Numbered from the stretch's first letter, positions 37,805 through 50,268 are shown. The stretch: 64,000 bases of DNA from Gordionus sp. m RMFG-2023 (GCF_954871325.1 NC_088775.1:79833561-79897560), one strand, 5' to 3'. A program made the numbers and translations. Notes: generated by a model not told the origin, from the letters alone.

Positions 37805-38821
37805 TACTCCTTTTTTTTATTCTTTTTAAAATAAATTAATGCAAATTCACGAATAGTAAAAAAATAATATTCACAATTTCTTTTAAACGTAATAAATATA
37901 ATCAATCTACTCGAAATTAATACATCTATTAATATAAATCATTTTCAAATACAATATATGTTTAAAAAAAGGAAAAGCCCCCTATTACTAAACCCGTGTG
38001 TTAGGGGTGATTGATAATATATGACCAATAATATACAAAATATAAATACACATAGGACATTTTTCACTTACTCTAAACTATATATTTACACATTCCGCAC
38101 ATATTGGTTGTCTATAAAATTTTCGCCGGGAATACCTTACCTCTATCGACTTTATACTAAGAATTTAAATGCTGCTATTTTGTTCATAGGAGGAAGCCGT
38201 TTGATTCGTTTCACAAAAGAATAAATAATATTATGTACTCAGACTATTACAATTTCTCCTGTAATACCGTAAATTTTGTACTTCCTCTTAGAATAAAGTA
38301 TTGAATATATTATTTTAATATTTAATCATTGTAACAGCCTGAATTTTATTATCCTCAAATTATATTAAAGATTAGAATATGATTATTTAAATATTTCATC
38401 TGAATTTCCTCCCACTATTTCACTTTTCATGTAATCGCGAATTTCAAGTATAATCCCATATATAATACAAAATTCATATAAAAATTCTCGGTGTAATAAA
38501 AAAAATATGCATATGCTAAAAAATATACATGTTCTAAAAATTGCGTGGGTCGCACATGCATAGAAACTAACAAGTATTAATAAAACTAATAGATTTTATA
38601 CTCGTTGATCATTTATAAAAAATTTTAAAAAATAGAATAAAAATATGTTCAATTTAATTCAGATATTTTTTTAAATTATTTTAAAAGTTTTAAAAGTTAA
38701 TTAATAATTTACAAATTGTAGTTTAAAATTTGTAATACAATACAATCTCATGGAAAATTTAGTTTAAAAAAAACATAAATATAAATTAAATATAAAACCG
38801 AAAATTACTTATACACCCGTT
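37805..38821. other. AT-rich interval, no gene recognised
   Basis: Contains a 67-codon open frame from 38021 with no recognisable motif, and otherwise simple AT-rich sequence. Confidence 0.4.
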
Positions 38822-39336
38822 ATGATGGGGACTCATATGAAGCAAATAGTGAGTATTCCTTTGGATTTTCTACCAATGGCAGATGAATGGAAGATGAGAA
38901 TGAGGGAAGATAATACTGGATCTACGCAACCATTGATAACCAAGGCTCCATCAATAACGAGGACAGATGCCCGGTATGCCCTGAACAGGGAGGTCATCTC
39001 AACACACAAGAAATGTTAAAATTGTCACGCGGAGGATCATATAAAAAAGAGTGTCCAATGCAGAGGAACAGAATAATAAACAATGGCCCTATCATGCAGG
39101 AATGGGCATACCGCAACAAATAGCCCCACACAAGTGCGAGCGAACTGACAAGAAGTGACGAGAATAGTATCCAGAGAGGTGATCATGATAAAATAGAAAT
39201 TGGTAAGCAACATAGCAACCCGCTAACCATGCTCAAGAGAACAAGAATACCTCTGGTAAAAATCTCTACCGAATTAATGGATCCCGCACAAGTGGTTTCC
39301 TTGGAGGAGCTCTTGTTGCTCGCAGATGAATAAAAG
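38822..39336 (+). mobile_element. gag-like retroelement fragment, broken
   Basis: A fossil island of markedly higher G+C. It shows remnants of one or two zinc knuckles (CHAEDHIKKEC) with a charged protein context, and a terminal stretch ending ELLLLADE before a stop. No polymerase region follows. A handful of breaks. Its base composition resembles the fragment at 29640-29935. Confidence 0.45.
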
Positions 39337-39984
39337 TTTTAGGGAAGGCTTGTCAGGAATTTGATTTATCTTTATAATCATATTTTTTTTAAATATTTTT
39401 AACCCTTATGTTTTTTCCTTTTCATGTGCGATTAATTTTCTCACTTATTTGTTGTAAAAAAAGGTATTTTATTATGGATAAATATGAAACGATCGCGAAA
39501 AATTATGTGTTGGACTTTTACTCTTTTGTTTTATGAGAAAAATTAATAATAAATAAAATTTTAAAAGAAAAATTAGAAGATATATATAAAAAGTTTGTAA
39601 AAAAAATTCTAAGCTAAAAATAAGAATAAGAAAACTACCCCGTAAAAATAAGGATAAGGTAACTATTTCGAAAAAATAAGAATAATAAAACTACCGTGAA
39701 AAGATAAGTTGATAAGAAACAAAATTATAGAAATAGTAAAGAGCATATAAAAAAGTGAGTTGCTGAACATATATCTTTCATTTTTTTTGTTTTCTTTGAG
39801 TGCATTTTTTTGAAAAGATTTTATTTGACTTATTGCTGGCCAACCTCACTCTATGGTTTAAATAAATCAGAGGAGGCGGTTATTTAATAGAATTATATGG
39901 GAGTTATAAATTATTTCAAAGTTAATTTGACGCTTGAAATATTAATAGCTAGTTAATAATATCGTGCCCCGCCGCTTCTGTGGA

Positions 39985-40130
39985 ATCAGCGCTACTGAGA
40001 GGCTAACTTAATATTTAAGCCAAAAAATGTTATGCAAGTCTCGGTATTTCGTTAATGGATGTCCAAACCTTTCTACCATCTATGAGCAAAATCTCCAGGC
40101 TTGCATTGAGCCGTTTAACAACACTAGCTT
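39985..40130. mobile_element. MITE copy, left end lost
   Basis: Contains gaggctaacttaatattta, ttcgttaatggatgtccaaa, tgagcaaaatctccaggctt and ends ttgagccgtttaacaacacta, the family terminus. Confidence 0.65.
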
Positions 40131-41118
40131 TCGTTTTAATCTTAATATGATTAATATTCTAAAATATTTTTTTAACTTTAATCATCCATAAAAATTATTA
40201 AAATGTGAGAAATCAAAATTTTTATTTTAGTTGATTATATATATTAAAAAAGGAATATGTGGCTACATAAAATATTGAAAAAAATCCTATTTTTGACTCG
40301 ACTATATAAAACTTTATATTTTATATAATAAAGAGAAAGGGGATTCAAATTAACACATTTGAAAAAATATTAAATTTTTTGGCAAGGGAGCTTAAACCCT
40401 TCTCAAAATTTAGAAATGGGGCTAAAAATAAAAACTAGAAGAGAGCTTAGCCCTTCTAGCTCTCTCGCATTAACCTAGACCTTTATTGTGAATAAAGTGC
40501 CCTAGAGAAAACTTTACAAATTATTTATTCTTATATGGCAAATAATCTACGAGGACTAAATGGGAATTGCTTAAACTACTGATTAATAATAACAAAACGT
40601 TATACGCTGGAAACCAGGCATGATATAAAAAGTTTTGAGAGAACAAGTGGGACAAAGATATCATCGCAAAAAGAGAAAATGATTTCAATATTAAATATAC
40701 AAAGGAAATATTGTAATTAGGAGACATCTCGACCAGATAATAAATGGATCTATTAGTTTATAATGTTGAAAGCCATAGTAAAACCCGCAACGATTAAAAC
40801 AAATATACCGGATACAAATCGTCAGTAATAACTTATTACATGAGGGGAAGAGGAGATCCAAGTCTGAAGCAAGACAATTATCAATATTTGGAAGATTATT
40901 TTATTAATATAAATGACAGACAACATCGTCTATCTAGGGATGCATGTGATAAATAGTGTATTGTAGAATCATTCTAACAAACTTGGGTTTACTAAACCAT
41001 ATTTAATTTGAATGATCTTGGTTTCATGTTTTAACAGCCATAGTTTTCTAAGAATATTATTGTTTTTCATTTAGATTTAGTATTGGAAAATTTAATAACC
41101 AAAATATTTTTTAAATTT

Positions 41119-41430
41119 TTGGGGCCGGAAATATTTCTGGGGGTGGAAATTTGCAGTCAAGGGGTGGGGGGAGTGGCTACGACCCGAATATTACCTAAAT
41201 TTGTCATTTATCAATTATTTATAAATCGCTATGATACATTATATGCTATTATTACATATTACATATTTTACTCTGCTTATTTACCAACAAAATAAATAAA
41301 GGGGATCAAAATATGTAATTTACGGTAGAATCCGATCGATATATGCAATTTCTGATCAAAACAGGGATAAAAATTAGCCCCCCTCCCCCCGCCCCGTCTC
41401 TAAAGAAAAATTGTTAGTTATGGCCCTGAA
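41119..41430. repeat. paired G-rich and C-rich blocks, possible foldback element
   Basis: A G-rich block (ctgggggtgg ... aggggtggggggagtgg) near 41135-41180 faces a C-rich block (gcccccctccccccgccccg) at 41377-41396. It ends near ttatggccctg at about 41430. Type not established. Confidence 0.4.
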
Positions 41431-42026
41431 CGTATACCGTTTTTTGGTTGCCTATATTTGTGATGTCTTTGGCGATTTATGCGGATGCGGGTATCATAGA
41501 ATTACAGCCCTCGCAATAGTTATCTGTGTTGTCTAAATTTAATCAAGTCAAGTTACTTCAAACAAATTCTATGTGGATGGCCGCAAAAAAAGGTTCTATA
41601 TGTCACGTTTAAGATATTTCATTATGTAGAAGTACTATTAGATGTGTAGAATGTACCTGTCATATTCTTTAGCTTATATATCTGTATAGTGTGTTGTATT
41701 CATAGCCACCAAAAATGAGTTTCAAATTTTTATATATAAAATAAACCATTAAAAAACAATATTAATGAGTTATCTAAAAATATTTTCTCCACTGTAAAAA
41801 AATTTACTATTCATTTATTATTTTACATTTATTTTATCAGATATAATAATATTCAATTTTTGCTCCCAATAGTCACCTATGAACCCTTAATTTGCTAACT
41901 CCTAATGCCAGATAAAATAATTGAAAAATTCCTCAATCACAATGGAATTGATTTTATTTTCGCAAATACCTTGCCAATTTATGTACATGGAATATTTCGT
42001 AAATATTTTTGTGCCTTAATCTATAT

Positions 42027-42525
42027 TAGAGGTCCCATCCAATGTTTTAAAAAAAATTTAACCCGCCCGCCCCGCCCATTTGTCTAAAATTCCTTACCCG
42101 CCCGCCCATTAGTCTAAAATTTTTTACCCGCCCGCCCATTATTTATAAAAATTTTTTAACCCAAGCCCGCTTAATAGACTAAAATGTTTATTTATTCTAA
42201 GAAAAAAGTTTTATTGTTGTGTTTATTACATAATATAGTTAGGTAAATGTTTTTCACTTAAAAAAAACGATTGGTACAATAAAAAAAGAAATATTGTTAT
42301 AGATCATTTAAACAATTATTTTTTTTAGTTTGTTTTTGAACAAAAATTTTAAATTTCCTTAACCCGCCCGCCCATTGTTTAAATTTCTTAACCCGCCCGC
42401 CCAAAGTTTCAAATTTTTTTTAACCCGCCCACCCGCCTGCCCATTCTCGAAAATTTTTTTGCCCGCCTATTTAGATGGGTGGGCGTGGGCGGGAGGACCG
42501 AAACCCCGCCCAATGCAGACCTCTA
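42027..42525. mobile_element. CCCGCCC-array short element with perfect 8-bp duplication
   Basis: The ends are tagaggtc and gacctcta. ATCTATAT flanks both sides (42019-42026 and 42526-42533). The left half carries repeated aacccgcccgcccatt units spaced by runs of T, continuing toward the right end, which closes with gggtgggcgtgggcggg. No protein coding. hAT-type nonautonomous element. Confidence 0.85.
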
Positions 42526-42989
42526 ATCTATATCTCCAACATTTAATTTCTTTAAATATAGGGTTAATTTTTATAATCAATGTTTTTGTGTATTTATACA
42601 TTTTAAATGCTTTAATTTATTTTAGCACATATTTATTTATGGTTGATATAATTTGAAAATAACCCCATTTTCAGCCGATTCAAAAAAAAGTGAAATCGAA
42701 TTTTTAGCCTAAAATTATATTCTGCTACGGGGTTATTCCGGTTAGATACATTTAATATTTTATTTTTTGTGCAAAGTTGATAACTTTCAGATTATTTAGA
42801 TATGAGATAGTAACTGATCATAATAAATTTACGAAATTTTAGATGTTGATTTAAATTTTTTAAAATTATGTGGTGGTGTGAGTTATTAGGGCTGCTGTAT
42901 CATAATAATTTTATGGTGGTTGGGTAGAGTAAGATAGGGGTGAGGGGTAGAGAGTGAGGTATCGTATTTGAATGTTATTACTATCCATA
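42526..42989. other. AT-rich interval, no feature
   Basis: Nothing recognised between the short element and the MULE remnant, apart from a G-rich stretch near 42880-42960. Confidence 0.3.
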
Positions 42990-43889
42990 AATAGTGATTA
43001 AATAAGATAAGATGGCGCCTCAAAGTATTTATATTTAAATGCCCGCAATATTATCATCAACATTCCAAAATCAAGTCCTACTACTGAAACAACTCATACA
43101 AACCTATGAAGTAGTGATGGGCAGACTCTTTAGCAGAACCTCTTCAAATTTATGCAGAGGAAGTTGAAAATTAAGTCAAAGCGGGAGGACTCATATTATC
43201 GAAAGTCAATAAAAATTCTAAGTAATCATAAAGTAAAGAACAACCCCAATCACCTATAATATTTTAATTTTTATGAAAATTATTTAAATAAATATTTAGA
43301 TCGATTACAAATTCTCAACCCAGAAGTTAAAGAGATTTTTCTTATTTGATAATGGCCTACATGCAGAACGTATGATCATGTTTGCAACGGATGATCCTTA
43401 TATTTATTAGCAAATACGACAGCATGGTATATGGATGGAAATTTGGCCATGTCTCCAAAATTTTCTACAATTTGTCATTAGAGCATCAATAAATGCTATA
43501 TTTATCACAACTTTATTGCATACTCCTATAAAGGGCGCAAAATGCTTAAGGAAAAAATTCGAAAAAATTATTTCTAAATATCATCAAATATTCCCTGATC
43601 CATTATTTAATGGATTTCGATAAGTCTGATATGAGCGCGATTAAAATAATCTTTGATTAAAATATTTATTATTTATATATAATTTTTAATTAGGGGGATC
43701 GCATCGTAATTAGAGGATACTTTTACCATTTCTGTTAAATTATTTATAGCAAAATTCAGAATCCAAACCTGGAAAGTAAACACAGGACCGATGGAACTCG
43801 AAGCTTAATGGACGGTTTAGCATTTGTTCCCTTATATGATGTGGCCAATGCATTGACATTCCTGAGAAGGGTTATTTTAAACTCTAGTG

Positions 43890-45968
43890 TTGTTAAAGTT
43901 ACTTTTGAAACATAACGAGTTACAGTTACTAGTTACAGTTATTAGTTACATTTTTACAAATATAACTAGTTATTATTTACAGTAATTTTTCAAAAGTAAC
44001 TAGTTACCTTATAAGTTACTTTATACATCATTCATATAACGCATTTATTTACTGAACGAATTTATTTAATATAACAAAATTATGATATATAAATTATAAT
44101 CATTTGTTTTAAAAAAAATATACAATTTATTTATATAAAAAAATAAGTACCGAAAAAAATATCGGATAATATAATATTTATATTAAAAATATCCTATATA
44201 TTTGCATTGAAAAAAAAACATTTATTTTTCATAAAAATTTTTAATAAATTTTATTTGCTTTTAACAGTTGGATTTCAAATTTTTATCTAGGAGTGCGCTC
44301 GTTTCTCTCTAAAGATGAGCTTCCCTAGATTGAATAAACGCTCTACAGGGGCACTTGATGTAATAACATTATATTTAATAAAGAGTTTTTTTTAAATTTG
44401 GAAAATCGTCATATAAAGATAATGTGCTGTTATTGGATTTAATAAAATTTTCAATAATTTCATCATTATCAATAATATTTTGACGCTTTAAATAAAAAAT
44501 CCAACTACATCTAATAATGTTTGTTGCGAACATGAGCCAGTTGTGTTAGATTCACCGCGAGGTATTAAAGTATTTATTAAATTTAAAATTTCCCTCTTTT
44601 TTGATCTATTCTTTTCTTGCCTTATCCAAGGCCAATCAGTTTTAAATAGTGGATGAAGAATAGCAGCAATTATGTTATCATTATCATAAAGAGCATGAAA
44701 CCTATATCATTGTATTATTAATTTATAAATAATTATTTAATTTAAGTTACCTTTTTTAATACTAGCTAATATAGCATCTTTTAAAGGTAGACAATATTTT
44801 AATTCTTGAACACCTTCCAGACAGATAAGTATCTGTGTTATTGTTGGGGTATAATAACCTAGATACATATATTACTTTCTAGTATATCAATAGCTTTAGC
44901 TACTGGTTGCATAATCTAATTTTTTTAATTTTAAATTATTTATAAGACATTAATTTAAATTTACACTGCAAATTCTTTAATAAAATCACGTTCTTGTGAT
45001 GTAAATCTACACAATTCTAATTCATCACATAATAAATCGAAATCCAAAGGCATTTCACTTATAAGTGATAATATTTTAGATAAAGATGTATAAAAAGAAC
45101 CCCATCTTGTTACAATGGGATATGGCAGCTGTGAATGTAATCTCTTTTTAATTTGCTCAGCTGATGGCCCAGATTTGTTTTGTGTATTCCACAAACGTTG
45201 ATATTTAGATTAGCAACCTTAAACACTTTTATATAATCCTCATTGTTTAAAAGTATATTATTAGCATCTTGTGTTGCCACTAAGTTTAATGTGTGACAGG
45301 AACATCTTCGATGCCTAAGAAAGTAGTCGAAGTTAGAGATCTGCAAAGTTAGACCCGATCCGTACCCGGCCCGAGAGGGCTAATTTCATTTAAAATAATC
45401 GTGTTTGGGCCAGGCTTAATATTTTTAAAAAAAATTCGGGCCGGGTCGGGTCGGACTTTGGAAATTCCTTTAAATATATCTAAATTTATCAATTTTATAT
45501 TGAATTTTTTATGTAAAATAAAAATATTTGATTTTATTTATTGAAACTAAACGACATATAACAGTTTTTTATTTTGAGTAATTATAAAAATTAATTTCTA
45601 TATTTAAATAAATTCGGACCGGGCCGGGCCGGCAAAACTTTTTTAATTTCGGGTTCGGGCCGGGCCGGGCTTGAAAAATTAGGCCCGATGCAGATTACTA
45701 GTCGAAGTCATTTATATTATAATTGGTTAGCCCAGAGGAATACATTATATCTTCTATTGAAATGTATTCAATATCTGAATCATTATCTTCCTTTATTTAG
45801 ATTTATGCATACATATTTTTAAAAGTAACTAGTTACTTTTGGCAGTTGTAAAAATATAACCAGTTACAGTTACTAATTATAATTTTTAAAATATAACTAG
45901 TTACAGTTTTTTTTAGCAAAAATGTATTTAGTTACAGATAACTAACTAGTTACCTTAACAACACTATT
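43890..45968 (-). mobile_element. hAT transposon inserted in the MULE, broken
   Basis: The ends are tagtgttgttaa and ttaacaacacta, with many agttac/ctagttac subterminal repeats at both sides. The transposase remnant is on the minus strand. Around 45.35-45.2 kb it has CSCHTLNLVA, matching the hAT C-x-x-H-x-LNL pattern, and around 45.19-44.96 kb VTRWGSFYTSL, the TRW(N/G)S block. Stops interrupt it. ttttaaac and ttccaaac flank it, possibly a decayed duplication. A GGCCCGG element is nested inside. Confidence 0.75.
45334..45700. mobile_element. GGCCCGG short element nested in hAT transposase, perfect duplication
   Basis: Starts tagagatctgcaaag and ends gatgcagattacta. GTCGAAGT flanks both sides (45326-45333 and 45701-45708). 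It has the family's cgggccgggccgg arrays. It interrupts the hAT transposase, so it is younger than that element. Confidence 0.9.
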
Positions 45969-46565
45969 CCAAACATTGGTAAGGATATTCTCGATTTCGA
46001 TAAAAATTATAATAATATAGTATAAAGGGAGGTCGTAAGAGGCAATAATAAAATTACTCTATCTGACAAAGAACGCACAACAATCAATGAGAAGGATGGA
46101 TTCATCGTTTTTCTAATCTGGTTGGAAATAAACATCCATCAATCTGGATATTAATTAAAAATAGATCCATTAAACTTTGCGAGAAATATCGTGATGTGGT
46201 GCGAAGCCTTCCAGATTTCTTAAGAGCAATTTCTTTCAATATTAAATGTCAACCTATGTAATTATTTGCTTTATTTCCACATCTTTTATAACTAATAAAA
46301 ATATTTCGGGAAATAAATTTTATTTTTTGATAGAAAAAGTAGAAATTAATTTAAATGAATCTAGGATTACAACAAAAGTATCGAATTGATTATAAAAATT
46401 TGATAAAAATATAAAGCGTTTTACTAGGCCCATAATGTGACCCAGGTCAATATTTATGGCTAATTTTAGCCACAGCTTGTAGCCACAAAGATTAATCTCC
46501 ATTAGTTTTTTTTTCCACTCACGACAAAAATGGATTTGCTCTATATATATTTATTTTTCATTGTC

Positions 46566-47026
46566 GCCGGGGTGGCCCAGTGGTGTATGATGTAGGCTTG
46601 GAAACCGAAGGTCCCAGGTTCAATCCTGGCAAGGAACTAAAAAAAAATTTCGAGTTTTTCTTCGATGACGGATATGATAAATTTCTGAGTTGAGAAATGC
46701 CACCCCGGTCACCGATAGGCTTAGACAGCCGGGTGGTGGGGCCGTTTAAGCTCAATGTCTACCAAGCTACAATGGACTTGATAACGATACTCCGGTGGGA
46801 TATCTGTCGATTTGATACTTCGGTGTGAGGAGTGGGATATCTGTCAATATAAATAATTCGGTGCGAGATCAAGATACTTTGGCATTGATAGCGATACTCC
46901 GGTGGGAAATCCAAATGGAATCGATCAGAAATATAAATTAGATAAAAATAGCATGAGTAAGGAGAGAGATATTGAAGGGCTTACCACCAAAAATGGTGAT
47001 AGCTAAAAAGAAAAGAAAAAAAAATT
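46566..47026 (+). mobile_element. tRNA-derived SINE
   Basis: The head has a Pol III A box (gtggcccagtgg, 46572-46583) and a B box (ggttcaatcct, 46617-46627) about 33 bp apart, in a tRNA-like frame starting gccgggg. The body is GC-richer, with two or three repeats of actccggtgggatatctg, and an A-rich tail (agctaaaaagaaaagaaaa) closes it near 47026. The tRNA-like part lacks a full cloverleaf, so it is a SINE rather than a functional tRNA gene. Confidence 0.8.
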
Positions 47027-49323
47027 GAATTTTTTCGATAATTTTTTGACAAATTTAAATATATGGAATAATCTAAAAATTATTTTCGACATGATAATTT
47101 TTAAAAAAAAATTCACTATATTAAATATATTTCCCTATTTATTTTCTTTTAAATATATATTTTTTAAACGTTTTGAATATTTGAAATTAAAAATATAATA
47201 AACAATTGAATTTTTAAAAAATATATTTCTCATAGAATATAATAATAATATAGATTTTTAGTATAAGACTATTTACCAACACTTGCGTTAATCTATTTTA
47301 AGTTCCATATATACACTATTTTTTATTTATATGGTTAACCTTACCTCATATGTGTTTTATAAATGCAGATAAAATAAATAAAATATGTTTTATAAAAATG
47401 AAGAACGAAATTGAAAAAATTGTTAAATTTGACATTATATTTTCAAACCAAACTCTTACCAAAATCAGGCCTTCGCCACTACTATTATATATTAACTTAA
47501 CTGACCTATATCAAGGATTGACCTATATGTATATTCCTTCTATTTTAGCCAATTTAAATATCATTTTTATATGGTACTATTTACCGACTTGGTACTCCGT
47601 AACAACAATCTAACAATCCAGGCTAAATTGACCGACTTAGTTAGCTAAATGGGCCAAGGAAAAAATGAGTCAACTAATCTACCCATTTTGTCGCTCGAGT
47701 TTTTGTAGAGTTATTCGACTACAAACCATAGTTGTAGTCAAATGAACTTGACTTTTACACAAAACTAATTTCAGATATTAAAACTTCTTACTCATATCTC
47801 TACCATCTCCTTATCAATATTATCTTAAATTTTCTCTTATATCCCATCCTCACCCAAGGGTATATCCTTAAGAATATTTTCTAATGATGATAACCTTTTC
47901 ATGTAATACTTATACTTTTCCATAATATAGATATTTTTACTTAATGTAGATGGTGTTAGTACAATTATCTTCAATTTTCAATGGAATAATTATAAATTAA
48001 TTGATACTATCATAATTTCCATAACAAATGAAATTGATGTGGAATTATATTAATATCATATATTAAATTTATGAAATACTTGTATTACATTATATTAATT
48101 AAATTTTACATTTTATAAGAAACCAGTTGTGTTTTTAAGTTATTTTCTATATAAGAAATAAATATGTATTAAGAATTCAAAATATCGTAAAACATAAAAT
48201 GTTATTTAATAATAATACCAAAATTTTTGTAATTGATTCTTCCTTATTGTATCTATTTTAGGATATGAGAAAAAAACTTGATAAACATCGTTTTTTAATT
48301 TATCAAAAATTCTGTAAATATTGTTGCTTAATTTTTTTTTAATTAAAATTACTAATAGTTAATGTTAAATTAATAGGTTAACAAGATTTATATAAAAAAA
48401 ATAAATATATTTTATAATATCTATAAAATAAAAAATAAAATAAAGAAATTTTGGTAGATATTCTTTGCTGTATATACTAACCCTTTTCACATGTAATCAA
48501 ATGTAATTTTTGTCTTATTGTTTAGAATAATTTTATGGTTTGATGTCCAAATGAACCAGTGTCTGAAAATACTGTAACAAACATATTGGGATGTATTAAT
48601 TGGTTTTTAAAATCATAAGCATAACCAGGCCCAAATGTTTTAATTGTCATGGCTGACACCAGGTTTCAGTGACAAAATTTTTATGGCCAGGGTATACTTT
48701 CAAACAAATGGACAAATTTAGGTGGCAATAAATATTCTGCTGAAATATCCTTTGGCATGGGTCAACCCCTGACTTGAGATTGCTCATGTAGACATACTCA
48801 CTCCATCAAATAATAAAAATCATTCCACAGAAATTAATAAAATATAATTTTTTTTCAAATAACTTTGTTTCATTGGTTTGTATCACTCTGAGCAAATTTG
48901 GGGAGTGGGTCCTTAATAAAAAAATTTCACAATACTGGGTTAGGTGATTGCAAGAAGTATGCCTTAATATTATTTCTGTGCAGCCCTTTAGATGATTTTC
49001 TGATATACATTATTTAGTGTTGAAGTAATTACACTATATATTTTTTTATTTTTAAATTTAATAAATAAAACACTGTTTAAAAAAAGTTAAACAAGATATA
49101 TTATTTTTCTCTAAAGAGTTAATATTTTTGAGATAATGTATACATAGATATAAAAATTGCCCAAAATGCTTTAATATAATAGTTTACTAGAATTTTAATA
49201 TTTTATAAAGTAGTTTTAATAATATATAAATTAAAATCCATTGCATTAATTAGATTAAAATAATGCACATTATTAAATTAGATTCATTATAAATATACCT
49301 ATGAAAATAGATATTTTTACAAT
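47027..49323. other. AT-rich intergenic region
   Basis: No gene with recognisable motifs. A 42-codon minus-strand frame at 48522-48650 (MTIKTFGPGYAYDF start) is in a less AT-rich patch of about 400 bp and could be an exon or repeat fragment. I do not recognise it. Confidence 0.35.
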
Positions 49324-49766
49324 TTAATCAAATGATTCTGCAATTTCAATATCATCTTCCAATGCTGCTAATATTTTTATTTCATCTTTAATTTTGATTT
49401 TTTCCTTCAAAGATGCCATTTTTGTATTAATATATTTCATGTCATTCTGAATAACATTTAATTTATCATAATAGTATTTCAGGGTATCCATCTTTAAAAA
49501 ATATGGATTTAGAAAAATTCAATATAATTTACCATAACTGATATTTCAGGCAAAGTTTCTATTGAAATTTGTGAAAGTAAATTACATTCCTCATCAATAT
49601 CTGTTTTAATGGTATCTTGTAATGATCTAAAAACTGAATTGATATCGATAATATATATAATTACTAACGTAATTATTTTAGTTTTACAACTAATTTGAAC
49701 TATATCTTGTAAAAGTGATTTTTTGAATAAGCTTTCAGTGCCTGTAAAATTTGTATTAGGATCCAT
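49324..49766 (-). CDS. small helical protein, possibly KXD1 (BLOC-1/BORC subunit)
   Basis: Three exons: 49766-49688, 49633-49533 and 49491-49324. The introns are only 54 and 41 bp, both GTAAA...AG and in phase. The product is 115 residues from ATG to TAA, with no signal peptide or membrane span. The C-terminal half (about residues 61-100) is a charged helix, likely coiled coil. IQNDMKYINTKMASLKEKI lines up without gaps against the KxDL-motif segment of KXD1 as I recall it (D, I, L-K-x-K conserved). KXD1 serves in BLOC-1/BORC lysosome positioning. The similarity is short and helical, so other small coiled-coil proteins remain possible. The gene model itself is strong; the name is tentative and I give no symbol. 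Confidence 0.6.
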
Positions 49767-50097
49767 ATGTCATGCTTAAACTAATTATTTATTCGAAAAA
49801 AGTGATTGACACTATTTATTAATGATGATAGTTGTATTTATAAATTTTTAATATTTTTCAATTTCCTAGAAATGGTGGGAATATCATCAGAAGCTAAAAT
49901 AGATATATACTAAAATGTAAAAAAGTATAAGCATTTTTATATAGATGAATAACTTTATTTTGCATTATTAGTAGATTTGGTTGGGTTTCACGTCATATAA
50001 CCCAGTATAATTTAATTTGTTTTGATATGAGTTGATTAAGAATTGGGTGATATTTATTTTTTGATATTAGCCTAGCCTTCAGTTGGAGTGTGTATCC

Positions 50098-50268
50098 TGA
50101 GGTAGGGAAATAAGAGAAAATTAAATGGAAAGAAAATAGGGAAATTAAAAGGGAAAGGAAGGTGAAGATAAAGAAAAAGGAAATAAAAAAGTGAAGAGGG
50201 GAGAGGGAAATGATGAGAAAGGGGAAGATAATAAAAGAAATTAAAAGGGAAAGAAAGGAAAAGAGAAT
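50098..50268. repeat. ~170-bp polypurine tract
   Basis: Almost only A and G on the + strand, with scattered T, e.g. aagtgaagaggggagaggga. No coding. It could form triplex (H-DNA) where it has mirror symmetry. Confidence 0.8.

Larger units (their letters stand above)
42990..46260 (+). pseudogene. MULE-type transposase remnant, split by a hAT
   Basis: On the + strand the left part has RMIMFATDD near 43368 and AWYMDGNLAMSPKFS near 43421, the DGTF-x-x-x-P-x-x-F region of Mutator-like transposases. It continues to about 43885. The right part, past a 2.1 kb insertion, has IPNIGKDILDFDKNY and then LVGNKHPSIW near 46120, the typical LVG-x-x-HP-x-IW block. Several stops interrupt both parts. Terminal inverted repeats were not found, so the limits are approximate. 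Confidence 0.65.

Noticed and set aside
38021-38224. 67-codon open frame as a gene
   Set aside because: No motif and no splice context were recognised, and its length is unremarkable in this sequence.
41905-42087. 60-codon open frame as a gene
   Set aside because: It runs into the short element at 42027, so its C-terminal part is transposon sequence; no motif remains.
46566-46640. Functional tRNA gene
   Set aside because: The boxes are present but acceptor and anticodon stems do not pair properly and a long SINE body with an A-rich tail follows.
46558-46755. Minus-strand 65-codon frame
   Set aside because: It lies on the opposite strand of the SINE and follows its repeats, with no motif.
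48522-48650. MTIKTFGPGYAYDF frame as a gene
   Set aside because: Possible exon, but no convincing splice partners or family; left only as a note in the intergenic entry.
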